From: Bradyrhizobium genosp. SA-3
Lineage (GTDB): Bacteria; Pseudomonadota; Alphaproteobacteria; Rhizobiales; Xanthobacteraceae
Assembly: GCF_004212635.1 (NCBI RefSeq)
Contig: NZ_PSRT01000044.1
Coordinates: forward strand, 1-59,906
DNA: 59,906 nucleotides
Reading direction: 5' to 3'
Positions within the stretch are counted from its first letter, which is position 1. Every line of letters begins with the position of its first letter. This document shows positions 1-7,545 of this stretch, piece by piece. The notes beneath the pieces are model-generated. The model saw only the letters and a program-made list of their open reading frames with translations. It was not told where the DNA came from and made no database searches. The translations under genes were made by a program, and so were the position numbers.

Positions 1-321
1 CAGATGGAAAACCCGGCGGATCGCCGTACGGTGGCAGAGTGGGGCGAGGCGATGGCGCTAGGGGAGCGAACCTTGATGCGCCTCGTCGTCGCCGAGACCG
101 GCATGACGTTCAGTCGTTGGCGCCAACAACTGCACATCATCATCGCGCTTCAGCGGCTGTCGGCGGGAGATTCAGTGCAAGCTGTATCCGAGGTTCTCGG
201 CTACGACTCCGTCAGCGCTTTCATAACGATGTTCAAGAAAGCGCTTGGCAAATCGCCGGCGCGGTATTTTTCCGACCGTGCTAAGCGAGGCGAACAGACG
301 CCCGCGGCTCATCTCAGTTAG
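1..321 (+). CDS. AraC-family transcriptional regulator, C-terminal part (cut by window start)
   Basis: The reading frame is open to the first base of the window, so the N-terminus lies outside. What is visible (about 106 residues) is the double helix-turn-helix DNA-binding domain of the AraC/XylS family: a first helix-turn-helix around ERTLMRLVVAETGMTF, then the conserved linker and second one around VQAVSEVLGYDSVSAFITMFKKALGKSP, which is the family signature. It is closely similar in sequence to the C-terminus of the complete AraC-type regulator at 26068-26940 (same MTF-RWRQ-LHI-ALQRL pattern), so the two are paralogues. Its ligand-binding domain is not visible and its target is unknown. The downstream genes are on the other strand. 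Confidence 0.9.
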   Translation, partial: QMENPADRRTVAEWGEAMALGERTLMRLVVAETGMTFSRWRQQLHIIIALQRLSAGDSVQAVSEVLGYDSVSAFITMFKKALGKSPARYFSDRAKRGEQTPAAHLS

Positions 322-583
322 AGAAGCTGGCCTTTTGAAAGTGGGACCGGCTGTCGTGGATGGCTCGAAGTCCTCCCGCGACAATATTTCCGCTCATGAA
401 CAGGACCGGAAATCGGTGATCGCCCGGTTCGTTCTCATGACCGCGATCCCGTCCACGGACGTCCGTTGTGACTGACGTCTTTTGCTCTTGCATTGAGAGC
501 GTCGACTTTGCGTGTCCCCTCGTGGTTTGAGCGGAACGGCGCCGCCGCGAAAGCGCTACCTTATGCGTCCTTCTTCAATTCTA
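322..583. other. Intergenic region between convergent genes
   Basis: This is the convergent gap between the AraC-type gene and the leftward ribBA-like gene. I see no convincing gene and no clear hairpin followed by a T-run. Confidence 0.5.
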
Positions 584-1660
584 TCAGAGTTGCTCGTTTT
601 TGATGATCTCGATGCCGAATCCCGCAAGCCCCTTGAAGTGATGGGTGGATGATGTCAGATGGCGGATCGAGGCTATGCCAAGATCTCGCAATATTTGCGC
701 CCCAACGCCGATCTCGCGCCACTGCCGGTCACGGTGCTCGTCCGAAGAGGACGATGGGAGCAGGGGGGCCGGTGGAACACCAGCCGCACCGTCTCTTAGA
801 TAGACGAGCACACCACTTCCGTTCTCTTTGAAGCGTTGCAGCACAACATTCATCTTTGCTTGTGCCTCTCCCGAGAACATGTCCCGGATGATGTTCGGCT
901 TGTAAAATCGGGTCAGTACGTTCTTGCCGTCGCCGATCCCGCCATACACGTATGCCACGTGATGGATCGGATCAAACGGCGTACGATACGAATATCCCTG
1001 CAGCGGACCAATCGGGCTGTCGGCGGTCACACTTGAGACCCTTTCAACCAACTTCTCACGCGCCTGCCGGAAGCCAATGATGTCGGCAATAGTTACGTAT
1101 TTGAGAGCGTGCCTGGCGGCGAAATCTCGAACTTGCGAGCCCTTCATCACGGACCCGTCGTCGTTCATCAGTTCACTGATTACTCCAACTGGAGCCAGTT
1201 TGGTCAACCGGCACAGGTCGACCGCAGCTTCAGTATGACCCGACCGCATCAGGACGCCACCCTCCTTCGATATAAGAGGGAAGATATGGCCAGGACGTGC
1301 AAAGTCGCTTGCGCTGACATTGCAGTTGGCCAGCGCCCGGCAGCAGGAGGCGCGTTCTTCAGCTGAGATTCCGGTCCCGCCATCAGGCTTGTAATCGATC
1401 GAGACAGTGAAAGCGGTGGTGTGGTTGGACTCGTTGTGGACGACCATTGGATCTAGTCTCAAACGACGCGCCTGCTCTAACGTGATGGGTGCGCAGACGA
1501 TTCCAGAGGTATGGCGGATAATAAACGCCATCCTTTCAGTTGAGCAAAGAGACGCCGCGACAACGAGATCTCCTTCACCTTCTCGATCATCATCGTCCGC
1601 GACGACGACAATCTCTCCTTCGGAGAATGCTTTCAGGGCGGCAGAAATCGAGGCCATCAT
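584..1660 (-). CDS. ribBA: RibBA-like protein: DHBP synthase with degenerate GTP cyclohydrolase II domain
   Basis: The N-terminal half (residues about 1-205) is 3,4-dihydroxy-2-butanone 4-phosphate synthase, which makes the four-carbon unit of riboflavin from ribulose 5-phosphate. The family motifs are all present: acidic DDDDREGEGDL near residue 22, HTSGIVC near 50, RPGHIFPL near 122 and GHTEAAVDL near 141. The C-terminal half (about 206-358) aligns in outline with GTP cyclohydrolase II, but the zinc site is missing. Where the family has GDVFGSxRCDCG, this protein reads RDMFSGEAQAKM (about 259-270) without any cysteine. I infer that only the first activity remains, as in other proteobacterial RibBA/RibBX proteins. 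It begins 59 bases after the acyl-CoA synthetase ends and is probably co-transcribed with it. A riboflavin gene fits a region with an acyl-CoA dehydrogenase and several flavin reductases. Two adjacent ATG codons (1660, 1657) could start it. Confidence 0.88.
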   Translation of the reverse strand: MMASISAALKAFSEGEIVVVADDDDREGEGDLVVAASLCSTERMAFIIRHTSGIVCAPITLEQARRLRLDPMVVHNESNHTTAFTVSIDYKPDGGTGISAEERASCCRALANCNVSASDFARPGHIFPLISKEGGVLMRSGHTEAAVDLCRLTKLAPVGVISELMNDDGSVMKGSQVRDFAARHALKYVTIADIIGFRQAREKLVERVSSVTADSPIGPLQGYSYRTPFDPIHHVAYVYGGIGDGKNVLTRFYKPNIIRDMFSGEAQAKMNVVLQRFKENGSGVLVYLRDGAAGVPPAPLLPSSSSDEHRDRQWREIGVGAQILRDLGIASIRHLTSSTHHFKGLAGFGIEIIKNEQL

Positions 1661-1718
1661 GTGTCCCTCGGTCCGTTTGGTGCGCTCAATGACGAAGTTT
1701 GTGTTCGACGCCCCAGCT

Positions 1719-3374
1719 TTAGCCCGCTATTGCTTTCGCTGATCCAGCCGTTTCACGTAACAGGAACTTCTGAATCTTTCCGGTGGAGGTTTTCGGAAGC
1801 GGGCCAAAAATTACTGATTTCGGTGCCTTGAACCCTGAAAGCTGATTTTTGCAAAAAACAATGAGTTCGGGTTCTGTTACAGCGGAATTGTCCTTGAGCT
1901 CGACAAAAGCACACGGGACTTCGCCCCATTTCGCGTCCGGCTTGGCCACCACGGCAGCAAACAACACGGCCGGATGCTTGTAGAGCGCGTCTTCCACCTC
2001 CACCGATGATATGTTCTCGCCCCCTGAGATGATGATGTCCTTCGATCGGTCTTTGACGATGACGTAGCCATGTTCATCCAGAACGCCGAGATCGCCGGTG
2101 TGGAACCAACCGCTCTCGAAGGCCTGCCGGGTGGCTTTCTCGTTTTTCAAATAACCTTTCATCACCATGTTGCCGCGGAACATGACTTCGCCGATCGTCT
2201 CGCCGTCACGCGGTACTTCCTGCATCGTCTCGGGATTCATGACCGTGACGGCGTCCTGCAGATGGTAAGGCACGCCCTGCCGGCTCTTCATCTTCGCGCG
2301 CTCGGCGGCGGGCAACTCGTCCCAACCAGGTTGCTCGGCGCAGACGGAGGCGGGCCCGTAGACCTCGGTTAGGCCGTAGACGTGCGTGAGCTTTATGCCG
2401 ATGCTCTCAGCGCCTTCGAGCACTGCAACCGGAGGCGCAGCGCCGGCGATCAGGCCCACGACGCCGCGGGCCGCATTGCGCTCCAACGCGTCGGGCGCGT
2501 TGATCAGCATATTGTAGACAATCGGCGCGCCGCACATGTGGGTAACACCGTGCTGCTTGATCAGCTCGAAAATCCTGGTCGGCTCGACCTTGCGCAGGCA
2601 GACATTAATGCCGGCAGCTGCTGCCAGGGTCCAGGGGAAGCACCAGCCGTTGCAGTGAAACATCGGCAGCGTCCAGAGGTAGACCGGATGCTGGCCGAGA
2701 TTGCCGGCGAGGATGGTGCTAACGGCGCTCAGATAGGCTCCGCGATAGTGCGTTACGACCCCCTTTGGATCACCCGTAGTTCCAGAGGTATAACTGAGGG
2801 CAATTGCATCCCACTCATCATTCGGATGATGCCACGCGAAGGCGGGGTCGCCGGATACGAGTGCAGTTTCGTAGTCGATGTCCCCGATTGCAGCGCTCGA
2901 GAAGTGATTGTCCCTGACATCGACGATCAGTGGCTTCGGTCCGGATAGGAGGGCGATCGCCTCCCTAATCAGGTCTGCAAATTCTGGGTCGACCAGCAGG
3001 ACTTTGGCGCCGCCATGATCAAGCTGAAACGCGATGCTGGCGGCGTCAAGCCGAATATTTATGGCGTGAATGATCGCTCCGATCATCGGTATTGAAAAGT
3101 GCGATTCCACCATGGCCGGCACGTTTGGCAGCATCACGGCGACAGTATCGCCGCGACGGATGCCGTACTGATCCAGAAAGGAGGCAAACCGCCTGCAACG
3201 CTCGAAAGTCTCCTTCCACGTGAAGCACCGTTCCTCGTAGATGACACTAGTGAGATTCGGATAGACGTGGGCGCTGCGCTGTAGGAAGCTCACCGGGGTC
3301 AACGGTACATAATTCGCTTTCACTTTATCCAAGTTCTTGTCGAATGGACTGATCGTCATCTGTTCTGGAGCCAT
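1719..3374 (-). CDS. AMP-dependent acyl-CoA synthetase (medium/short-chain type)
   Basis: This 551-residue member of the ANL superfamily activates a carboxylic acid through an acyl-AMP to its CoA thioester. The phosphate-binding loop SYTSGTTGDPKG is at about residues 194-205. The hinge region GWFHTGDLGVLDEHGY and the C-terminal catalytic lysine in TSTGKIQK follow in the usual places. The overall pattern (GNMVMKGYLKNEKAT, SGGENISSVEVED) resembles the DmdB / medium-chain ligase branch, but the substrate cannot be read from sequence. The frame is open to 3455, but residues before the ATG at 3374 look non-coding, so I start it there; an ATG at 3359 is also possible. It follows the Lrp-type regulator by 93 bases on the same strand and precedes the ribBA-like gene, suggesting a three-gene unit. 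Confidence 0.9.
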   Translation of the reverse strand: MAPEQMTISPFDKNLDKVKANYVPLTPVSFLQRSAHVYPNLTSVIYEERCFTWKETFERCRRFASFLDQYGIRRGDTVAVMLPNVPAMVESHFSIPMIGAIIHAINIRLDAASIAFQLDHGGAKVLLVDPEFADLIREAIALLSGPKPLIVDVRDNHFSSAAIGDIDYETALVSGDPAFAWHHPNDEWDAIALSYTSGTTGDPKGVVTHYRGAYLSAVSTILAGNLGQHPVYLWTLPMFHCNGWCFPWTLAAAAGINVCLRKVEPTRIFELIKQHGVTHMCGAPIVYNMLINAPDALERNAARGVVGLIAGAAPPVAVLEGAESIGIKLTHVYGLTEVYGPASVCAEQPGWDELPAAERAKMKSRQGVPYHLQDAVTVMNPETMQEVPRDGETIGEVMFRGNMVMKGYLKNEKATRQAFESGWFHTGDLGVLDEHGYVIVKDRSKDIIISGGENISSVEVEDALYKHPAVLFAAVVAKPDAKWGEVPCAFVELKDNSAVTEPELIVFCKNQLSGFKAPKSVIFGPLPKTSTGKIQKFLLRETAGSAKAIAG

Positions 3375-3467
3375 TGGGTTACATCGTGAATCAGAATGAG
3401 TGTCGATGGCCACCGTGATTGGAGTCGCTCTCAACGGTCGCTTCTGACATCGCATATTTTTTGGCGG

Positions 3468-4094
3468 CTAAAGGCCGGCCGTGCCGTGATCAAAGATCCG
3501 CGAAGTCTCCAAGTTCATTCCGCCGTCGGGCCGAGCCTGAGGCGAAGCATCATATTGGGATTTGGTGGGTCTCTCGATGCGCCTAGAAGCAGGGTTGCCC
3601 GACTTGATCTGAACGGGACGGTTTGTGTCGATAGGAAGCACAGTCTTATGGGAAATCCGCTTCAGCGCCAGGCTTGAGCGAATGCTGGAAACACCTGCGA
3701 TCCGTGAGAGCTTGTTCACGATGAGGTCTTCAAGAGCCTCGATGTCTGATACCATGACGCGAAGGAGATAATCGCTATCTCCCGTCATGAGATAGCATTC
3801 CATCACCTCACCCAGGCGATCTATTGAGCGCGTGAAACTGTCGAGGGACAATTGAATCTGCTTTTCAAGTTTGATCTGTATGAAGGCAGTGACGCCGATG
3901 CCGAGAACTGCTGGATCCAGCACAGCGATTCTTCGGTCAATGACTCCCAGCTTTTCGAGGGTGCGAACTCGGGCGAGGCAGGGGGATGGTGAGAGATTGA
4001 CGCGAGAAGCGAGCTCAACGTTCGTCAAGTTCGCGTTCTGCTGCAGTTCATTCAAGATCTTGATATCGATCCGATCTAAAGCTGTCGTCGTCAT
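3468..4094 (-). CDS. Lrp/AsnC-family transcriptional regulator with a long C-terminal tail
   Basis: The N-terminus (LDRIDIKILNELQQNANLTN, then LASRVNLSPSPCLARVRTLE) is the winged helix-turn-helix of the Lrp/AsnC family, followed by a RAM ligand-binding domain (about residues 65-145, including VMECYLMTGDSDYLLRV). The ATG at 4094 gives the standard N-terminus; the frame is open to 4169 but the extra residues do not look like protein. At 208 residues it is longer than the usual 150-165, with a basic, proline-rich tail from about residue 150 that I do not recognise. The tail may be coding drift after loss of the original stop. Genes next to such regulators are often targets, here the acyl-CoA synthetase and ribBA-like gene downstream. 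A perfect inverted repeat about 117 bases upstream is a candidate self-binding site. Confidence 0.9.
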   Translation of the reverse strand: MTTTALDRIDIKILNELQQNANLTNVELASRVNLSPSPCLARVRTLEKLGVIDRRIAVLDPAVLGIGVTAFIQIKLEKQIQLSLDSFTRSIDRLGEVMECYLMTGDSDYLLRVMVSDIEALEDLIVNKLSRIAGVSSIRSSLALKRISHKTVLPIDTNRPVQIKSGNPASRRIERPTKSQYDASPQARPDGGMNLETSRIFDHGTAGL

Positions 4095-4457
4095 GTCGGT
4101 TTCTCCCGTGGGCAAGCGTTCGTTATGGCATCGAGGCCCGGCCCCCCGCGTTATCTCGCGTGATGACATCTCGATGAAACGAATGCTAACCGCTGCCTGG
4201 GCTTGTAGAATTTCGATAAAATGACGACTTATATCGAAAAACGGACAATCTATGCGGCGCTGCCAAATCTATTCTGCATTGCCGAAAAGGCTCGTTTGGC
4301 TGTTGCCACGGCTGTGTGCACAATGATTGCAGAATGAGCAACGGCCTCTGGCAGCAATTGCGCAGCCTCTGCTAACCTCTCGTGGCGAACGCATTTAGTG
4401 GAGCTGGATCCCTAGCAAGAGCAGAGATCTTAGGAGCTTCGCTTCACCATTCCCCAA
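4095..4457. other. Intergenic region upstream of the Lrp-type gene
   Basis: This 363-base gap separates the pccR stop from the Lrp-type start, both leftward. Its composition is clearly more AT-rich than pccR. The one structured element I see is the inverted repeat at 4211-4239. No credible ORF is present. Confidence 0.5.
4211..4239. promoter_or_regulatory. Inverted repeat, candidate Lrp-family operator
   Basis: TTTCGATA (4211-4218) and its exact reverse complement TATCGAAA (4232-4239) have starts 21 bp apart, two helical turns, as expected for a dimeric regulator. It lies about 117 bases upstream of the Lrp-type start codon. That the Lrp-type protein binds here is inference. Confidence 0.45.
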
Positions 4458-5864
4458 CTAGCTTGAAATCCGGTAGGGCAGTATGTCCCTGCAGTCTCGA
4501 TCGATGTTCAATCTGCTCTTGAGCGGAGGGATCGCGCGCTGGGGACAGCTGGTGCGCTCGCAGATTCGACAGGAGATTCCGATCGGCTCGTAGGTGCCCT
4601 TGTTGGTGAGGTCGAGCCCGTCCGCATAGACGAAATCCTTGGCGTAGGAGACTTCGCATCCGAGCGCGATGGCGTAGCGCGGGCGCGGCGAGCCGAAGCC
4701 GCCGCGGCCTTTCGAAAGTTCGGTCGCAATGCAGAGAAACCTGACACCGTCCGGCGTCTCGGCGAGTTGCCGAATGATCTGGCTGGGTGCCTCGAACGCC
4801 TGATGAGCGTTCCAGAGCGGGCACGCCGCCCCGTAACGTGCGAATTGCAGCTTTGCCGCGCTATGTCGCTTGGTGATGTTTCCGGCGCGGTCCAGCCGCG
4901 CGAAGAACACGGGCACGCCCTTGGAGCCCGGTCGTTGCAAGGTGGACAAACGATGGGCCACCTGCTCCAGGCTCGCGCCGAACCTCGTGGCAATCAGCTC
5001 CAAATCGTGGCGCAAGTCTCGCGCGGATTGCAGGAATCTTTGATAGGGCAGAATGAGAGCGCCGGCGAAATAGTTGCGCAATCCCGCCGCGCAGACGTTC
5101 CGCGCATCGGCGGATCGAAAAGCCGCTTGGTCGGCAATCTGGCCAATGCGCTCCTCCTCCTCGAGGGCGGCGATTTGCAGTGCGATCTGGAAGTTTCGGG
5201 TTGGCGTGGGAAGGTAGGGGCTCAGCCACAAGGTGCGGGATGCACGATCGAATTGCCGTAACGAATTTTCGTGCGGTCCGCTCTGGCGGATCTGCACGCC
5301 ATGTCGGGCCTCCAGGTGGTTGACCAGCGCCGTGGTCGTATTGTTGTCGGGAATGCCGAGGCGCTCGGCGAGCGCCTCGGCGGCGGTATCGAGCTCGTGG
5401 ACGTAGTTGTCGACCAGATGAAAGAAGTCGCGGACTTCTTCGTAAGCGGTCGGCTCGCCGGCCCAGTTGACTATCTGGCCGTCCAGACTGGCGAGCTGCT
5501 CGCTGTTGCGCCGGTACGCCTGGTGCGCGTTGAGGAGCGCTTGCGCGAAACCCGGCGCGTTCTGAACGACGAGTTTCAGCTCCTGCATGTTCGGCGCGTA
5601 GGGCGCAAAGATCGGATCGGCCAGCGCTTCCGTCAGCATCGACATGACCCTGTCGTTGTCATTGACCGACAGCGAACTGAGGTCGATCTGAAAGCGCTCG
5701 GCGAGAAGCACCAGGACAGAGGCCGAAACCGGCCTCTGGTTGTTCTCGATCTGGTTCAAATAGCTAAGTGAAATTCCGAGCCGTTCGGCGAACGCCTTTT
5801 GAGTGAGCTTCTTGCTCTCCCTCACTTCGCGGAACCGTCGCCCAATAAATAGCTTTCCAGTCAT
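4458..5864 (-). CDS. pccR: ScfR-family regulator of propionyl-CoA assimilation (PccR-like)
   Basis: This 468-residue regulator begins with an XRE-type helix-turn-helix (residues about 5-62, including LTQKAFAERLGISLSYLNQIE). It has a central domain related to IrrE/ImmA in which the metal-binding HExxH is not kept (FQIALQIA instead). The C-terminal domain has a cysteine cluster CRICERTSCPQRA. This is the layout of the short-chain fatty acyl-CoA regulators (ScfR: RamB, MccR, PccR). It is divergent from pccB, the arrangement described for PccR in Rhodobacter sphaeroides, where it activates pccB and recognises TTTGCAAA repeats. Repeats of that type directly abut this start codon, suggesting autoregulation. 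The ATG at 5864 gives the family N-terminus; the longer open frame to 6317 runs through the promoter and antisense to pccB and is not real. Confidence 0.9.
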   Translation of the reverse strand: MTGKLFIGRRFREVRESKKLTQKAFAERLGISLSYLNQIENNQRPVSASVLVLLAERFQIDLSSLSVNDNDRVMSMLTEALADPIFAPYAPNMQELKLVVQNAPGFAQALLNAHQAYRRNSEQLASLDGQIVNWAGEPTAYEEVRDFFHLVDNYVHELDTAAEALAERLGIPDNNTTTALVNHLEARHGVQIRQSGPHENSLRQFDRASRTLWLSPYLPTPTRNFQIALQIAALEEEERIGQIADQAAFRSADARNVCAAGLRNYFAGALILPYQRFLQSARDLRHDLELIATRFGASLEQVAHRLSTLQRPGSKGVPVFFARLDRAGNITKRHSAAKLQFARYGAACPLWNAHQAFEAPSQIIRQLAETPDGVRFLCIATELSKGRGGFGSPRPRYAIALGCEVSYAKDFVYADGLDLTNKGTYEPIGISCRICERTSCPQRAIPPLKSRLNIDRDCRDILPYRISS

Positions 5865-5893
5865 TTGCAACTTCGCAATTTGCAATTTGCAAG
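5864..5893. promoter_or_regulatory. TTTGCAA repeat cluster, candidate PccR operator
   Basis: On the + strand TTTGCAA occurs at 5864-5870, 5879-5885 and 5886-5892, with a variant TTCGCAA at 5872-5878. The repeats touch the pccR start codon and lie 113-142 bases upstream of the pccB start. The published PccR operator in R. sphaeroides is TTTGCAAA-X4-TTTGCAAA; the unit matches but the spacing here (7, 8 or 15) differs from 12. Confidence 0.7.
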
Positions 5894-5898
5894 AATGT

Positions 5899-5920
5899 AA
5901 CATGCGCAGTTGTGCATGTT
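5899..5920. promoter_or_regulatory. Inverted repeat in the pccR-pccB intergenic region
   Basis: AACATGC (5899-5905) and GCATGTT (5914-5920) are perfect inverted arms separated by 8 bases, six bases after the TTTGCAA cluster. It may be a second regulator site or part of the pccB promoter; no transcription start can be assigned from sequence. Confidence 0.35.
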
Positions 5921-6005
5921 CAAGCCTTCTCAAGGTCGGTCTTGCGGTTGTATCGCGGGAGAAGGGCCCGCGTACCGTAACGGCGGGGCCATCGAGGAGA
6001 ATTCC

Positions 6006-7538
6006 GTGATCTCGACCATTGAAGCCCTTGAAGACCGTCGCGCCGGCGCCAGGCTGGGCGGCGGGGAAAAGCGCATCGAGGCACAGCATGCCCGCGGCAA
6101 GCTGACCGCGCGCGAGCGCATCGAGCTTCTGCTCGACAAGGGATCGTTCGAGGAGTTCGACATGTTCGTCGAGCACCGCTCCACTGAGTTCGGCATGGAG
6201 AAGAACAAGATCCCCGGCGACGGCGTCGTCACCGGTTGGGGCACCGTCAACGGCCGCAAGACCTTCGTCTTCGCCAAGGATTTTACGGTGTTCGGCGGCT
6301 CGCTGTCCGAGACGCACGCGCTGAAGATCACCAAGCTCCAGGACATGGCGATGAAGGCGCGCGCGCCCATCATCGGCCTCTATGACGCGGGCGGCGCCCG
6401 CATCCAGGAGGGCGTCGCCGCGCTAGCCGGCTATTCTTACGTGTTCCGCCGCAACGTGCTCGCCTCGGGTGTGATCCCGCAGATCTCCGTCATCATGGGG
6501 CCCTGCGCCGGCGGCGACGTCTATTCGCCCGCCATGACCGACTTCATCTTCATGGTGAAGAACACCAGCTACATGTTCGTCACAGGCCCGGACGTGGTGA
6601 AGACCGTCACCAACGAGGTCGTCACCGCCGAGGAGCTCGGCGGCGCTTCGGTGCATGCGACGCGCTCCTCGATCGCGGACGGCGCCTTCGAGAACGACGT
6701 CAATGCGCTGTTGCAGATGCGCCGGCTCATCGACTTCCTGCCGTCCAACAACACCGACGGCGTGCCGGAATGGCCGAGCTTCGATTCGATCGAGCGCATC
6801 GACGATTCCCTCGACACGCTGATCCCCGACAATCCGAACAAGCCCTACGACATGAAGGAGCTGATCTTGAAGGTCGTGGACGAGGGCGATTTCTTCGAGA
6901 TCTCGGAGGCCTTCGCCAAGAACATCGTCACGGGCTTCGGCCGCATCGCGGGCCGCACCGTCGGCTTCGTCGCCAACCAGCCGATGGTGCTGGCCGGCGT
7001 GCTCGACAGTGACGCCTCGCGGAAAGCCGCGCGCTTCGTCCGCTTCTGCGACGCCTTCAACATCCCGATCGTCACCTTCGTCGACGTACCGGGCTTCCTG
7101 CCGGGCACCGCGCAGGAATATGGCGGCCTGATCAAGCACGGCGCGAAACTGCTGTTCGCCTATTCGCAGTGCACCGTGCCGCTGGTCACCATCATCACCC
7201 GCAAGGCCTATGGCGGCGCCTTCGACGTCATGGCCTCCAAGGAGATCGGCGCCGACATGAACTACGCCTGGCCGACCGCCCAGATCGCGGTGATGGGCGC
7301 CAAGGGCGCGGTGGAGATCATCTTCCGCAGCGATTTAGGCGACCCCGGCAAGATCGCCGCGCGCACCAAGGAATACGAGGACCGCTTCCTGTCCCCCTTC
7401 ATCGCCGCCGAGCGCGGCTACATCGACGATGTGATCATGCCGCATTCGACGCGGCGGAGGATCGCAAGGGCGCTCGCGATGCTGAAGGACAAGAAGGTGG
7501 AAGCGCCGGCCAAGAAGCACGACAATTTGCCGTTGTGA
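6006..7538 (+). CDS. pccB: Propionyl-CoA carboxylase beta subunit (carboxyltransferase)
   Basis: It transfers the carboxyl group from biotin to propionyl-CoA, giving methylmalonyl-CoA. The 510-residue protein has both carboxyltransferase halves, with glycine-rich acyl-CoA and biotin pockets ([20 protein letters not shown] and [19 protein letters not shown], then [15 protein letters not shown]). I place the start at GTG 6006: AGGAGA (5995-6000) lies five bases before it, and the first residues [12 protein letters not shown] are typical of the family. The longer frame from 5910 covers the regulatory region. Codon use is strongly GC3-biased, unlike genes on either side of the module. It is followed seven bases later by pccA and is probably controlled by PccR. 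Confidence 0.95.
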   Translation: MISTIEALEDRRAGARLGGGEKRIEAQHARGKLTARERIELLLDKGSFEEFDMFVEHRSTEFGMEKNKIPGDGVVTGWGTVNGRKTFVFAKDFTVFGGSLSETHALKITKLQDMAMKARAPIIGLYDAGGARIQEGVAALAGYSYVFRRNVLASGVIPQISVIMGPCAGGDVYSPAMTDFIFMVKNTSYMFVTGPDVVKTVTNEVVTAEELGGASVHATRSSIADGAFENDVNALLQMRRLIDFLPSNNTDGVPEWPSFDSIERIDDSLDTLIPDNPNKPYDMKELILKVVDEGDFFEISEAFAKNIVTGFGRIAGRTVGFVANQPMVLAGVLDSDASRKAARFVRFCDAFNIPIVTFVDVPGFLPGTAQEYGGLIKHGAKLLFAYSQCTVPLVTIITRKAYGGAFDVMASKEIGADMNYAWPTAQIAVMGAKGAVEIIFRSDLGDPGKIAARTKEYEDRFLSPFIAAERGYIDDVIMPHSTRRRIARALAMLKDKKVEAPAKKHDNLPL

Positions 7539-7545
7539 GATCGCA

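Noticed and set aside
1848..1855. An exact TTTGCAAA that could be a PccR box.
   Set aside because: It lies deep within the 3' coding part of the acyl-CoA synthetase, far from any promoter, and stands alone.
5865..6317. Longer N-terminus for PccR (frame open to 6317).
   Set aside because: It would run antisense to pccB and through the operator region; the helix-turn-helix family N-terminus begins at ATG 5864.
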